Shown here piece by piece: positions 7,824 through 15,954 of a DNA stretch of 64,000 nt. Source of the DNA: an uncultured Flavonifractor sp. (GTDB lineage: Bacteria; Bacillota; Clostridia; Oscillospirales; Oscillospiraceae); assembly GCA_947346365.1 (NCBI GenBank), contig CANAAV010000003.1, forward strand, positions 1 through 64,000, written 5' to 3'. A program made the translations under genes and the position numbers. The notes under the pieces are model-generated. The model did no database searches, was not told where the DNA came from, and saw only the letters and a list, made by a program, of their open reading frames with translations. Each line of letters opens with the position of its first letter. The stretch's first letter is position 1.

Positions 7824-9314
7824 ATGGGCAAAATCGAACGGCGCCCGCCGGGGAGAATCAGGTCTTCTATCGTGGCCCGGCTTAACAGCCGGCTGTTTCT
7901 GCGGCTGCTGGGTATCTATTTTTGCATGGATGTGCTGCTCTCGTTCCTGTGCTGTGGGGGGTTGTTTTTCTGGGCGGAGCATCAGGCGGCGGATATCAGC
8001 ATTTTGGTGCAGGAGCGGGGGGTTCCCACCGCCCAGGCCACCGAGTGGATGCAGGCGGGGGATTATATTGTCACCGCCGGGGACGCCGTCCCCGGGGGAT
8101 TCCGCCTGCCCGGCTGGCTGCCTGCCCCGGAGGAGACCGCCGGGGGCACGCGGTATTTTGAGCCCGGCGACGTGGGAGTGTTCTCCTTGGTGACCTTCCA
8201 CACCGGCAGGGCCACCAGCTACACCTTGTACATGGAGAACGGCGGAGAGCCCTATACCATCTGGCTGGACCTGTCCGGTCCGGCGGGCATCTTCCTGTTC
8301 GCCGCGCGGGTGCTGCTGATCTGTCAATTTGCCAGCCTGATCGTCAACCTCTTTAAAAATGCGGGCTCTATCCGGAAGGTGCTGCGGCCCATCCAGGAGC
8401 TGGCGGCCACCGCCGCCAAGCTCAACAACGTGGACCGCATGTCTCCGGAGGAGCTAAAGGCTTTGGCGGGAAAGCTGGGACAGATTGACGCGGGACATTT
8501 GGACGCGCGCATCGACCTGCCCGGCACGCAAAAAGAGCTTCAGGCTTTAGCGGGAGCCATTAACGCCATGCTGGACCGGATCAACGAGGCGTACCGCTCT
8601 CAGATGCGCTTTGTCTCGGACGCTTCGCACGAGCTGCGTACCCCCATTGCGGTCATTCAGGGATATGCCAGCCTGCTGGACCGGTGGGGAAAAGACGACC
8701 CCGCCACCCGGCAGGAGGCCATTGACGCCATCCGCCAGGAGGCCGGCTCCATGAAGGAACTGGTGGAGCAGCTGCTCTTCCTGGCCCGGGGGGACAACGA
8801 CTCCATGCACATTGAGATGCAGGTCTTTGATCTGACCGAGGTGGCTGCGGAGGTGCTGCGGGAGACCGAAATGATCGACCAGACCCACCGGTATGCCGCC
8901 CATTGGAGCGCGGCGGCGCCGGTATACGCGGATGTGGGGCTGGTGAAGCAGGCCCTGCGGGTGCTGGTGGACAATTCCATCAAGTACACGCCCGCCGGAG
9001 GGCGGATCACGCTGCGGGTGGAGACGGTCCGGGGGACGGTCCGTCTGTCCGTGCAGGACGAGGGACAGGGAATCGACGCCCAGAGCCTGCCGCATATTTT
9101 CGACCGGTTTTACCGCACCGACGAGAGCCGGGCCCGGCAGACCGGGGGCACCGGACTGGGGCTGGCGATTGCCAAGTGGATCGTGGACCGCCACGGCGGC
9201 TGGTTTGAGGTGCGCTCCTGGCCCGATGTGGGCACGCGGATGACGATTGTGCTGCCCCTGGCGGCGATAGGCGGCCGGAGCGGGGACAGCGAGGCGCCGG
9301 AACAGAGCGCGTAA
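7824..9314 (+). CDS. Membrane sensor histidine kinase
   Basis: The 496-residue kinase is the likely partner of the regulator at 6581. Transmembrane helices lie at about 25-50 and 152-178, enclosing an extracytoplasmic sensor region of about 100 residues. A HAMP-like linker (180-255) leads to the H-box FVSDASHELRTP with phospho-accepting His269. The catalytic domain shows the N-box DNSIKYTP, G1 DEGQGID, the F-box FDRFYR, and G2 TGLGLAIAK. Start ATG 7824 follows GGAGGAG by 9 bases; an in-frame GTG at 7764 overlapping the previous stop is possible but has its ribosome site too close. The extra-cytoplasmic domain gives no clue to the ligand. Confidence 0.9.
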   Translation: MGKIERRPPGRIRSSIVARLNSRLFLRLLGIYFCMDVLLSFLCCGGLFFWAEHQAADISILVQERGVPTAQATEWMQAGDYIVTAGDAVPGGFRLPGWLPAPEETAGGTRYFEPGDVGVFSLVTFHTGRATSYTLYMENGGEPYTIWLDLSGPAGIFLFAARVLLICQFASLIVNLFKNAGSIRKVLRPIQELAATAAKLNNVDRMSPEELKALAGKLGQIDAGHLDARIDLPGTQKELQALAGAINAMLDRINEAYRSQMRFVSDASHELRTPIAVIQGYASLLDRWGKDDPATRQEAIDAIRQEAGSMKELVEQLLFLARGDNDSMHIEMQVFDLTEVAAEVLRETEMIDQTHRYAAHWSAAAPVYADVGLVKQALRVLVDNSIKYTPAGGRITLRVETVRGTVRLSVQDEGQGIDAQSLPHIFDRFYRTDESRARQTGGTGLGLAIAKWIVDRHGGWFEVRSWPDVGTRMTIVLPLAAIGGRSGDSEAPEQSA

Positions 9315-9380
9315 GGCTTCAAGAGAGCGCGGGCGGGAGGAAGAAATCCCGATCGCCGGGGGGAGGCAAAGCGGGCCCTT

Positions 9381-9420
9381 AAAAAGGTGGAGCGCCCCGC
9401 CGGAAACTCGGTGGAGCGCT
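9381..9420 (-). terminator. Intrinsic terminator for the DUF3795 gene
   Basis: On the minus strand AGCGCTCCACC pairs with GGCGGGGCGCT around an 8-base loop and is followed by CCACCTTTTT. It can also fold on the plus strand after the kinase gene, but without a T-run there. Confidence 0.55.
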
Positions 9421-9464
9421 CTTGGTTCGTCAAACAAGGCCTGGGCGGGCGGCGTAAGGACGCA

Positions 9465-9725
9465 TTACTGCGCGCGCCACTTTCTGCACTGCTCAATACG
9501 CCGCCCATTGTCGCCCTGCTGGGCATCGTAAGCGAATTGATGGAGCACAGCGCACGGGAAATCTTCGCAGCTGCCGCAATGGGCCAGCGCTTTATCCTCA
9601 CAGCAGGACTTTACAGGACAGCTTTCCCCCCAAAACGGCTTGTCCATATGTATGCATCCGGCGCACCCGGTTTGCGCACGGTAGGGGCATTGACTACAGA
9701 GCAGGCCGCATCTGGACTCGATCAT
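9465..9725 (-). CDS. Cysteine-rich DUF3795 protein
   Basis: The 86-residue protein has eleven cysteines in paired motifs: CGLLCSQCPYR, CAGC, CPVKSCCEDK, and HCGSCEDFPC. This pattern is typical of DUF3795, a small metal-binding family (zinc or iron-sulfur is likely) of unknown function common in anaerobes. It starts at 9725 with GGAGCTG upstream. A terminator-like palindrome at 9762-9814 separates it from the WYL regulator gene on the same strand. Confidence 0.75.
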   Translation of the reverse strand: MIESRCGLLCSQCPYRAQTGCAGCIHMDKPFWGESCPVKSCCEDKALAHCGSCEDFPCAVLHQFAYDAQQGDNGRRIEQCRKWRAQ

Positions 9726-9761
9726 AAAAACAGCTCCTTCTTTTTAAAAATCTGAGTGTAT

Positions 9762-9814
9762 TATATCAAGGGGAACAGGACAGCTATATGTCCTGTTCCC
9801 CTTGATATATTTTT
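9762..9814. repeat. Perfect inverted repeat (21-bp arms, 6-base loop) with T-run
   Basis: Arms at 9762-9782 and 9789-9809 are exact complements around GCTATA, and the plus strand continues with TTTTT (9810-9814). The right arm holds the last codons of the WYL regulator gene and its stop lies in the loop. The T-run is on the plus strand, where no gene ends, so this is not a standard terminator for the WYL gene. Confidence 0.7.
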
Positions 9815-10704
9815 AAAAGACGGGCGGCCTGCCGGCGGATGTCCTCGCGAAGCGTGACCGGCTCCAGCACCTGCACCTGAGCGCCAAAGCTCAAAATCCA
9901 CTGCCGCATGTTCTCATAACTTGCAAAATCCCGTTCAAAGAGAAGCTTGTGACTGGCCGTCTCCGTGTAGCACTCCGTTCCGTATTCTTCGATAAAGCGG
10001 TATTTCGCGCTGTGAGAAAACAGCGCCCGCAGGCGGATGCTCCCCTGTTCAAGACGGTGGTTGAGCTTCAAGGCCTGCGCAGGCACGTTCCTTGCTGTAA
10101 ATGTTTCTGGAAGAGTATGAAGGTTCCAGAGCCGGTTCAGCTTAAAAAGCCGGAATGCGCCGCGGGTTAAGCAGTAGCCCAAGAGGTACCACGACGACCA
10201 TTGAAACATAAGCCGGTAGGGCTCAACGGTGCGCTGGCACTCTCCCTTTTCATAGAAATAGGTGAAGGTAATCAAGCGCCTGTCCTGGGCGGCCTTCCCA
10301 ATGCAGTCAATTTTTTCTCTGAGCGGCGTTTGGTAGTGGGAGGCCAAATCAATCACAATAAGACCGTCAGCGGCGGCGCGGTTTACTCTGCTGGACAGTT
10401 TTTCGGCAACGGCCTCCAAGCGGGGGATTTTGGACACGCTGTCTACGCCCCTTAACCCGATGAGGAGCGCTTGAAGCTCTTCCCCAGACAAAAGAGTTTT
10501 GTCTATTTTGTAGCCCTCTGCGATGGAAATGCCGCCCCCATATCCCTGGGTGGTGGCAAGGGGGATGCCGGCCTTGCAGAGGTCCGCAATATCCCGGCCT
10601 ATAGTCCGGCGCGACACTTCAAAGCGCCGGGCCAGCTCGGGGGCGGTGATGGTCTCCTGCTGCAAAAGGATTGTGAGAATTCCCATCAAACGGTCAATTT
10701 TCAT
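9784..10704 (-). CDS. HTH-WYL transcriptional regulator
   Basis: This 306-residue cytosolic regulator has an N-terminal winged helix (about 1-60: LARRFEVSRRTIGRDIADLCKAG is the DNA-reading helix region) and a WYL ligand domain (about 140-220, with the variant SSWYLLGYCLTRG of the core motif). A C-terminal WCX-type extension follows to the end. WYL proteins sense small or nucleic-acid ligands and regulate nearby or distant genes. The target is unknown. The start ATG at 10704 heads MKIDRLMGILTILLQQ, the usual beginning of the family. The 3' end lies inside the palindrome at 9762-9814. Confidence 0.88.
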   Translation of the reverse strand: MKIDRLMGILTILLQQETITAPELARRFEVSRRTIGRDIADLCKAGIPLATTQGYGGGISIAEGYKIDKTLLSGEELQALLIGLRGVDSVSKIPRLEAVAEKLSSRVNRAAADGLIVIDLASHYQTPLREKIDCIGKAAQDRRLITFTYFYEKGECQRTVEPYRLMFQWSSWYLLGYCLTRGAFRLFKLNRLWNLHTLPETFTARNVPAQALKLNHRLEQGSIRLRALFSHSAKYRFIEEYGTECYTETASHKLLFERDFASYENMRQWILSFGAQVQVLEPVTLREDIRRQAARLLKIYQGEQDI

Positions 10705-10827
10705 AGCGGCTCACCACCTGTTTATCAAGTATACCACAGAAATGGGACGGGAGAAAAACGGAAGGCCCTAATAGGCTGCCGCTGGAACTGGGATGAGAAA
10801 ACGCGGGCGGAGGGGACTGGATGTCTC

Positions 10828-10887
10828 TTGATGAATCGACAAAAATATGTTAAACTACTTACCGCAGAAGCGGACTGGTGCGGTAAG
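10828..10887 (+). promoter_or_regulatory. Promoter and inverted repeat ahead of the TetR gene
   Basis: TTGATG (10828-10833) and TAAACT (10851-10856) are 17 bases apart. Just downstream, CTTACCGC (10858-10865) and GCGGTAAG (10880-10887) form an 8-bp inverted repeat with a 14-base spacer. Its position over the start of transcription fits an autoregulatory operator for the TetR protein, though it could also be an mRNA stem. Confidence 0.45.
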
Positions 10888-10909
10888 GCCCGACAGGAGG
10901 TGGACCGGT

Positions 10910-11461
10910 GTGACGTCCAGCACAAAGCAGGCGTTGGCGGCTTCGCTGAAGAAGCTGCTAAAGAAAAAATTCCTAGACGATATTACAGTGAAAGAAATCG
11001 TAGAGGACTGCGTAGTCAACCGGCAGACCTTTTACTATCACTTTCAAGATATCTATGACCTGCTCCGGTTTATGCTGGAGCAGGAGACGCACGCCGTATT
11101 AGAGGACAGCGGCGGCTGGCGGCAGGCGCTGCTGAGGGCGTTTGAGTACGTGCAGCGGGAGCATCTGGTGGTTTACCACGTGTTTCTCTCCGATGGGCGG
11201 GAGCATCTGGACTGCCATGTATACAGCCTGGCCCGGCACATTGTGGCAGAGGAGCTGGACCGCTGTGCCGGCGACTTGAAGCTGCCGGGAAAAGACAGGG
11301 ATTTTATCACGGATTTTTACATGAATGCCCTGGCGGGGATGATAATTGGCTGGATGGTCCGGGATATGAAGGAGGAGCCGGAGGAGATGACGGACCGGAC
11401 CGGCCGCCTGCTGGAGGGGGAATTCCGCCGGGCGGCGGAAAAATTTGCGGATGAACGCTGA
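10910..11461 (+). CDS. TetR/AcrR-family regulator
   Basis: The 183-residue protein begins MTSSTKQALAASLKKLLKKKFLDDITVKEIVEDC; its DNA-binding helix-turn-helix ends in VVNRQTFYYHFQDIYDL, the hallmark of the family. The C-terminal ligand domain (70-183) resembles that of DhaS-like regulators. The start is GTG at 10910, 9 bases after AGGAGG; longer in-frame extensions lack a ribosome site. No obvious efflux gene is adjacent, so the target is open. It ends before the terminator at 11493. Confidence 0.85.
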   Translation: MTSSTKQALAASLKKLLKKKFLDDITVKEIVEDCVVNRQTFYYHFQDIYDLLRFMLEQETHAVLEDSGGWRQALLRAFEYVQREHLVVYHVFLSDGREHLDCHVYSLARHIVAEELDRCAGDLKLPGKDRDFITDFYMNALAGMIIGWMVRDMKEEPEEMTDRTGRLLEGEFRRAAEKFADER

Positions 11462-11492
11462 AAGCGGACTATTTTCATATTTTATACGCTCA

Positions 11493-11522
11493 AGCGCCCC
11501 GCCGGAGAGACGGCGGGGCGCT
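11493..11522 (+). terminator. Intrinsic terminator between convergent genes
   Basis: Arms AGCGCCCCGCCG and CGGCGGGGCGCT enclose GAGAGA; the plus strand continues CTTAAAAT and the minus strand TTGAGCG. It closes the TetR gene and may also serve the opposite gene. Confidence 0.65.
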
Positions 11523-11585
11523 CTTAAAATCTGCGGGATTAAGACTTGCTTTTCAATTGCCAGCATGCCAAAATCGCGCGGTTTC

Positions 11586-12971
11586 TTAGTTTATGGGAAC
11601 AACCACAGCCCCGGCGGGAGGCCGGGTTTCGGGGGCCTTGTCTGCGGGCAGGCAGGACAGTTCGAAATGCAGCTGCATGTCCAGCGCGGCGGAGGAAAGG
11701 GACATGTCCATCTCCAGCGTCACCTTGTCGGGCTGGGCGTGCTCAGTCATAGTCAGCGCCATTGCCATACCGGGCTCTTCACTGGAAGCGGCCATAGATA
11801 CATCCAGGGCCACAATGTCCTCCCCCTGCTCGGTAAGGGTGATGGTGGTGGCGAGGATATTTTCCACCAATGCCTGGGCAGTATAGACGTTCCCTTCCTT
11901 GGTAAAGACTTGGTCGCTGAACAGGCCCGTATAGATGGACACAACCTGGGCCAGACCGGAATAAGCGTCAACACTATCCAGCGGCATGGAGCGGATGACC
12001 CAAGCCAGGACCTCCCCCACGGAGGCGTCCTCCAGTTGGGCCAGGGTGGAGGTGTTCGCCAGCTCCAGCAGCTGCGCGCTGTACGCAGACAGGTCCAAGG
12101 AGTACCAATTGTCGGCACTCTGCCCGCCCAGGAGCAGGGCCGGAGCGGCGCCGTACAAATAAAGCGTCTCAGATTCCAGGTCCGCGCGAACCTCAACGTT
12201 CAGATCGGACAGGAAGGGCTCCAGCATCAGCCTGGAGGAGTCGTCAGGCAGCAGGGTGGCCAGCGCAGACAGGTCTGCCCCGGCCGTCAGCTGAAGGCCG
12301 CTTTTACCCATAAGGCCCTGCGCCGCCCCCTGCACATGGATCGGCTGGGGCAGGTTTTCTCCGCTGGGGTCCGACAGGTCCAGGGTCAGATTTCCGGAAA
12401 GGGACATGTCTTCCGGCGCGTCCTGCTTGGCGCAGTAGGCGGCAAAGCGGTCGAGCAGCTGGAAGGTTGCGCCCCCAAACAGGGCGTCCACGTCCACCAG
12501 GATTACCGTTTGGTTCTGCTGGTCCCAGCCCACGCTGCACCCGAGAGCCTCGGCGGCAAAGCGCACAGGAATATAGGTGCGGTTATTTTTGGCATAGGCG
12601 GCCGCATCCATCTCCAAAGTGCGGGTCTGGCCGTTTTCTACGACAGTGGCCTGCTTCTCGCCCAGAACCATGGACACTCTCACGCCGCCGCGCTGGGCGG
12701 TGACGGTAGCGGTCTGCGCGTCGTAGTCCACCTGAGCCCCCATGGCCTCCAGCAGAGTGCGAAAAGGCAGGAAGGTGCGCTGGTCCACCGCCTCGGGAGC
12801 TGCGTCGGAGAAGGACAGAAGCTCGCCGTTGAGCTGAACGGAAATGGAAGAAGACGCTCCTGCGGCGGACGCGGCCGGGGCGGGTTCCGCCGCCAGAGCG
12901 GCCCCGGCGAGCACGGCCAGAAGGGCGGCGGCGCAGAATAACGCCCTACCGCAGCGTTTCCAAAATTTCAT
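11586..12971 (-). CDS. Secreted protein with copper-amine-oxidase N-terminal-like domain
   Basis: The 461-residue protein has a signal peptide (1-28, cut near ALAAEP) and a copper amine oxidase N-like domain at about 45-160, with FLPFRTLLEAMGAQVDYD and TYIPVRFAAEALGCSVGWD as its two repeats. A long C-terminal region (170-461) of unknown fold follows. The domain is not catalytic in these exported Firmicute proteins and is thought to mediate wall or protein contact. No lipobox or SLH domain is visible. A 17-base-spaced promoter lies at 13017-13045. I do not know its function. Confidence 0.75.
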   Translation of the reverse strand: MKFWKRCGRALFCAAALLAVLAGAALAAEPAPAASAAGASSSISVQLNGELLSFSDAAPEAVDQRTFLPFRTLLEAMGAQVDYDAQTATVTAQRGGVRVSMVLGEKQATVVENGQTRTLEMDAAAYAKNNRTYIPVRFAAEALGCSVGWDQQNQTVILVDVDALFGGATFQLLDRFAAYCAKQDAPEDMSLSGNLTLDLSDPSGENLPQPIHVQGAAQGLMGKSGLQLTAGADLSALATLLPDDSSRLMLEPFLSDLNVEVRADLESETLYLYGAAPALLLGGQSADNWYSLDLSAYSAQLLELANTSTLAQLEDASVGEVLAWVIRSMPLDSVDAYSGLAQVVSIYTGLFSDQVFTKEGNVYTAQALVENILATTITLTEQGEDIVALDVSMAASSEEPGMAMALTMTEHAQPDKVTLEMDMSLSSAALDMQLHFELSCLPADKAPETRPPAGAVVVPIN

Positions 12972-13016
12972 ACGCGAAAACCTCCTTTTAGTAGGTATTT
13001 GAGATAAGCTGTTTTT

Positions 13017-13045
13017 ATAGTAGCACAGACAGAGGAGATTTTCAA
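13017..13045 (-). promoter_or_regulatory. Promoter of the copper-amine-oxidase-N protein gene
   Basis: Minus strand TTGAAA (13045-13040) and TACTAT (13022-13017) are spaced 17 bases, about 45 bases before the ATG, which follows AAAGGAGG. Confidence 0.55.
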
Positions 13046-13270
13046 GCGGCGGCCGGCAGGGCTTGTAGGATTTTATGCGTAATGGGTAAAAGGAGGGCCG
13101 CTGCCGGAATCACAGCGGCGGGCGAATTGACCAGGAGGGAGCGCCCTGGGAAAGAAGGGATTTATTCCAGCAAGCTGGTCAGTTTCAACAAAAACGACAT
13201 AATATCGCAAGAATAATCTGGAATTTGTAACATTTGAAAACATTTCTTTGGCAAATAGCGGCGGTTTTTC

Positions 13271-13414
13271 TTGACAACGGGGGGGAAAGCTGATATCGTT
13301 TCATAGACAAGAGCCGGGGCGGGAAACCCTTGCGGCTGCAAGGGTTTTAAACCGGGCGGTCTTGTGTTCGGAAACGCGCCGGCCCCGCCCTACACCGCAG
13401 GACGGGGCCGGAAA
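13271..13414 (+). promoter_or_regulatory. nfnAB promoter and structured leader
   Basis: A consensus TTGACA (13271-13276) is 17 bases from TATCGT (13294-13299). The transcript leader then carries a 10-bp stem (AAACCCTTGC / GCAAGGGTTT, 13324-13347, followed by TAAA) and a larger GGCCCCG/CGGGGCC stem (13381-13410) just before the ribosome site. The first stem resembles an attenuator but lacks a long U-run. Confidence 0.45.
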
Positions 13415-13429
13415 AAGAGGTTGAGGCAT

Positions 13430-14296
13430 ATGGTAAAAATTGTACGGAAAAGGGCGCTCAATTCCAGCGTGACCCTGCTGGAGGTAGAGGCGCCCTTGAT
13501 TGCCCAAAAGGCTCTGGCCGGGCAGTTCATTATTCTGAGGCTGGATGAGCAGGGGGAGCGGATTCCCCTGACTATTGCGGACTTTGACCGGGAGAAGGGT
13601 ACGGTGACGATCATTTTCCAAAAGGTGGGACTTACCACTCAGCTGCTCTCTGAGCTGGAGGAGGGCGGCGTGATTTTGGATTTTGTGGGTCCCTTGGGCT
13701 GCCCCACCGAGCTGCCGGAAAATGCCAAGCGGGTGTGCGTCATCGGCGGCGGGGTGGGCTGCGCAATCGCCTATCCCCAGGCCAAGGCCTGCCGCGCCCG
13801 GGGGATTGCCGTGGATGTGATCGCAGGCTTCCGCTCCAAGGATATTGTGATTTTGGAGGAGGAGTTCCGGGCGGTCAGCGACCGCCTTTTCGTCATGACC
13901 GACGACGGCTCCTACGGGGAGCGCGGCCTGGTGACGCAGAAGCTCCAGAGCCTTGTGGACGGGGGCGTCCGGTATGATGCGGTGATCGCCATCGGGCCTG
14001 TTCCCATGATGAAATTTGTCTCCCAAACGACCCGGCCCTACGGCATTCCCACCCTGGTGTCCCTGAATCCCATTATGATCGACGGCACCGGCATGTGCGG
14101 CGGCTGCCGGGTGACGGTGGGCGGCGAGATGAAGTTCGCCTGCGTGGACGGGCCGGATTTCGATGGGCACAAGGTGGACTTTGACGAGCTGATGAACCGC
14201 AACGGCCTCTACCGCGGCCAGGAGGCCCGGGAGCTGGAGCGGCACGACTGCCGCATGGACCAGATGGCCCGCCGTTTGATGGGCCGGAAGAAATAG
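13430..14296 (+). CDS. nfnA: Electron-bifurcating ferredoxin:NADP+ oxidoreductase, small subunit (NfnA)
   Basis: With NfnB, this 288-residue subunit couples NADH and reduced ferredoxin to the reduction of two NADP+. It has a ferredoxin-reductase-like FAD domain (1-95), an NAD-binding domain with VCVIGGGVGCAIAY (about 102-116), and a C-terminal [2Fe-2S] site. The ligands Asp218, Cys223, Cys226 and Cys238 match, one residue offset, the unusual one-Asp/three-Cys set known from Thermotoga NfnA. Start ATG 13430 follows GAGG by 9 bases. PyrK and sulfide dehydrogenase subunits are homologous, but the adjacent nfnB settles the call. It acts in the cytosol and links the Bcd-Etf ferredoxin pool to NADPH. 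Confidence 0.92.
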   Translation: MVKIVRKRALNSSVTLLEVEAPLIAQKALAGQFIILRLDEQGERIPLTIADFDREKGTVTIIFQKVGLTTQLLSELEEGGVILDFVGPLGCPTELPENAKRVCVIGGGVGCAIAYPQAKACRARGIAVDVIAGFRSKDIVILEEEFRAVSDRLFVMTDDGSYGERGLVTQKLQSLVDGGVRYDAVIAIGPVPMMKFVSQTTRPYGIPTLVSLNPIMIDGTGMCGGCRVTVGGEMKFACVDGPDFDGHKVDFDELMNRNGLYRGQEARELERHDCRMDQMARRLMGRKK

Positions 14297-14310
14297 GGGA
14301 GGGACGGGAT

Positions 14311-15702
14311 ATGGCGAATATGAGTCTAAAGAAGGTCCCTATGCCCACCCAGGATCCGCAGGTTCGCAGCCATAATTTTGACGAGGTGGCTCTGGGGTAT
14401 ACCCCGGAGATGGCCATGGAGGAGGCTGCGCGCTGTCTGGGCTGCAAGAGCAAGCCCTGTGTCGGGGGCTGCCCGGTGAATATCCGCATTCCGGAGTTTA
14501 TTGCCAAGGTGGCGCAGGGGGACTTCCGGGAGGCCTATGAGATTATTTCCGACACCAATGCCCTGCCCGGCGTCAGCGGGCGGGTCTGCCCCCAGGAGGT
14601 GCAGTGTGAGGCCCGCTGTGTCCGGGCGGTAAAGGGAGAGCCGGTGGCCATTGGGCGGCTGGAGCGCTTTGTGGCCGACTGGTACCGGGAGCACGGGGAC
14701 GAGACCGCTGCCAGGCCTGCCTCCAACGGGCGGCGGGTGGCGGTGGTGGGTTCCGGCCCGGCCAGCCTGACCTGCGCCAGCGACCTGGCCCGCCTGGGCT
14801 ATGAGGTCACGGTATTTGAGGCGTTTCACACCGCCGGGGGCGTGCTGGTGTACGGCATTCCTGAGTTTCGTCTGCCCAAGGCCATTGTGGGTGAAGAGGT
14901 TGACAAGCTCGCCGCTCTGGGCGTAAAGGTGGAGACCGACATGGTGGTGGGCAAGACTTTCTCGGTGGACGAGATGTTTGAGATGGGCTACGAGGCCGTT
15001 TTTATTGGCTCCGGCGCGGGCCTGCCCATGTTTATGGGCATTGAGGGGGAGACCCTGGCGGGCGTGTACTCCGCCAACGAATACCTGACCCGCATCAACC
15101 TGATGAAAGCCTACCGAGAGGGGTATGACACGCCGCTGAAGGTTTCGAGGGCCGCCGCTGTTGTAGGCGGCGGAAATGTGGCGATGGACGCCGCACGGTG
15201 CGCCAAGCGGATGGGTGCGGAGCACGTGTATGTGCTCTACCGCCGGGATGAGGAGGAGATGCCGGCCCGGAAGGAGGAGGTTCACCACGCCCAGGAGGAG
15301 GGTATTGAGTTCATGCTACTGACCAACCCCGTACGTATTCTGGATGACGGAAAGGGAAGGGTGGGGGGAATGGAGTGCGTGAAGATGCGTCTGGCGGCTC
15401 CGGACGAGAGCGGCCGCCGTTCCCCCAAGGTGATAGAGGGCTCCAATTTCCGCCTGGAGGTGGATACGGTGGTAATGAGCCTGGGCACCAGCCCCAACCC
15501 CCTGATCCGTTCCACCACGCCCGGGCTGGAGGTCAACAGGCGGGGCTGTCTCCAGGTGGACGAGCAGACCATGGCCACCAGCCGTCCCGGCGTGTATGCC
15601 GGGGGCGACGCGGTGACCGGCGCGGCCACCGTGATTCAGGCCATGGGCGCGGGGAAAAAGGCCGCCGCGTCGATCCACGCATACCTGCGCGAAAAAGGCT
15701 GA
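14311..15702 (+). CDS. nfnB: Electron-bifurcating ferredoxin:NADP+ oxidoreductase, large subunit (NfnB)
   Basis: This 463-residue subunit, GltA/GltD-like, carries two N-terminal [4Fe-4S] sites: RCLGCKSKPCVGGCP (Cys42, 45, 50, 54) and CPQEVQCEARC (Cys93, 99, 103). FAD- and NADP-binding Rossmann motifs follow at VAVVGSGPASLTCASDLA and AVVGGGNVAMDAAR. It is 14 bases downstream of nfnA. A glutamate synthase small subunit is the main alternative, but there is no large subunit here, and pairing with the FAD/[2Fe-2S] NfnA protein is diagnostic. A strong terminator follows. Confidence 0.92.
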   Translation: MANMSLKKVPMPTQDPQVRSHNFDEVALGYTPEMAMEEAARCLGCKSKPCVGGCPVNIRIPEFIAKVAQGDFREAYEIISDTNALPGVSGRVCPQEVQCEARCVRAVKGEPVAIGRLERFVADWYREHGDETAARPASNGRRVAVVGSGPASLTCASDLARLGYEVTVFEAFHTAGGVLVYGIPEFRLPKAIVGEEVDKLAALGVKVETDMVVGKTFSVDEMFEMGYEAVFIGSGAGLPMFMGIEGETLAGVYSANEYLTRINLMKAYREGYDTPLKVSRAAAVVGGGNVAMDAARCAKRMGAEHVYVLYRRDEEEMPARKEEVHHAQEEGIEFMLLTNPVRILDDGKGRVGGMECVKMRLAAPDESGRRSPKVIEGSNFRLEVDTVVMSLGTSPNPLIRSTTPGLEVNRRGCLQVDEQTMATSRPGVYAGGDAVTGAATVIQAMGAGKKAAASIHAYLREKG

Positions 15703-15713
15703 AGTATCATAAG

Positions 15714-15750
15714 AAGGGCCGCTGTGGGGAGAAGCCCCACGGCGGCCCTT
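15714..15750 (+). terminator. Intrinsic terminator of nfnAB
   Basis: A 16-bp stem (AAGGGCCGCTGTGGGG with its complement, one G-T pair) encloses AGAAG. It is followed by AAAGCCTGTATTT rather than a clean T-run. Confidence 0.65.
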
Positions 15751-15786
15751 AAAGCCTGTATTTATAGTCATGAACGCCGCTGGTTA

Positions 15787-15906
15787 GGCCTTCGTTTGAA
15801 AAATGGGAATATGCCCAAGGGCGAGGACAACTCCTAACTTGGCGGACCACTAGGAATGCGGGCTGCTATTTTGCGGTTTGGCACTTGTATTTTCAAGGGG
15901 GCTTCC
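15787..15906 (-). repeat. Dispersed GGCCTTG-end repeat, copy B (inverted orientation)
   Basis: GGCCTTCGTTTGAAAAATGG and the next bases (to GAGGGCGAG-like GGGCGAG) match the reverse complement of the right end of copy A at 18147-18283 almost base for base for about 38 positions. Weaker similarity continues through GCGGGCTGCTATTTTGCGG. The far end (TTTTCAAGGGGGC) is degenerate. It fills the gap between nfnB and the DedA gene. Confidence 0.6.
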
Positions 15907-15954
15907 TGTATAATGAATGACAGGCCCGCCCGGAGGAGAATTACGGCATGGCGG

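Larger units (their letters stand above)
12972..13429. other. Intergenic region between divergent genes (promoters and hairpins, no gene)
   Basis: This 458-base gap holds the promoter of the leftward gene (13017-13045), a long imperfect stem bounded by TGACCAG and CTGGTCA (about 13130-13185), an AT-rich stretch at 13186-13255, and the promoter and leader stems of nfnAB. I see no reading frame with a ribosome site. Confidence 0.5.

Noticed and set aside
11445..12941. A 498-codon plus-strand frame opposite the copper-amine-oxidase-N gene
   Set aside because: No signal peptide, no ribosome site, Gly/Gln/His-rich; the opposite strand has a clear signal peptide and two recognised repeats.
13186..13255. 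Rex-like site upstream of nfnAB (TTGTAACATTTGAAAAC)
   Set aside because: Only one half fits and the spacing is wrong.
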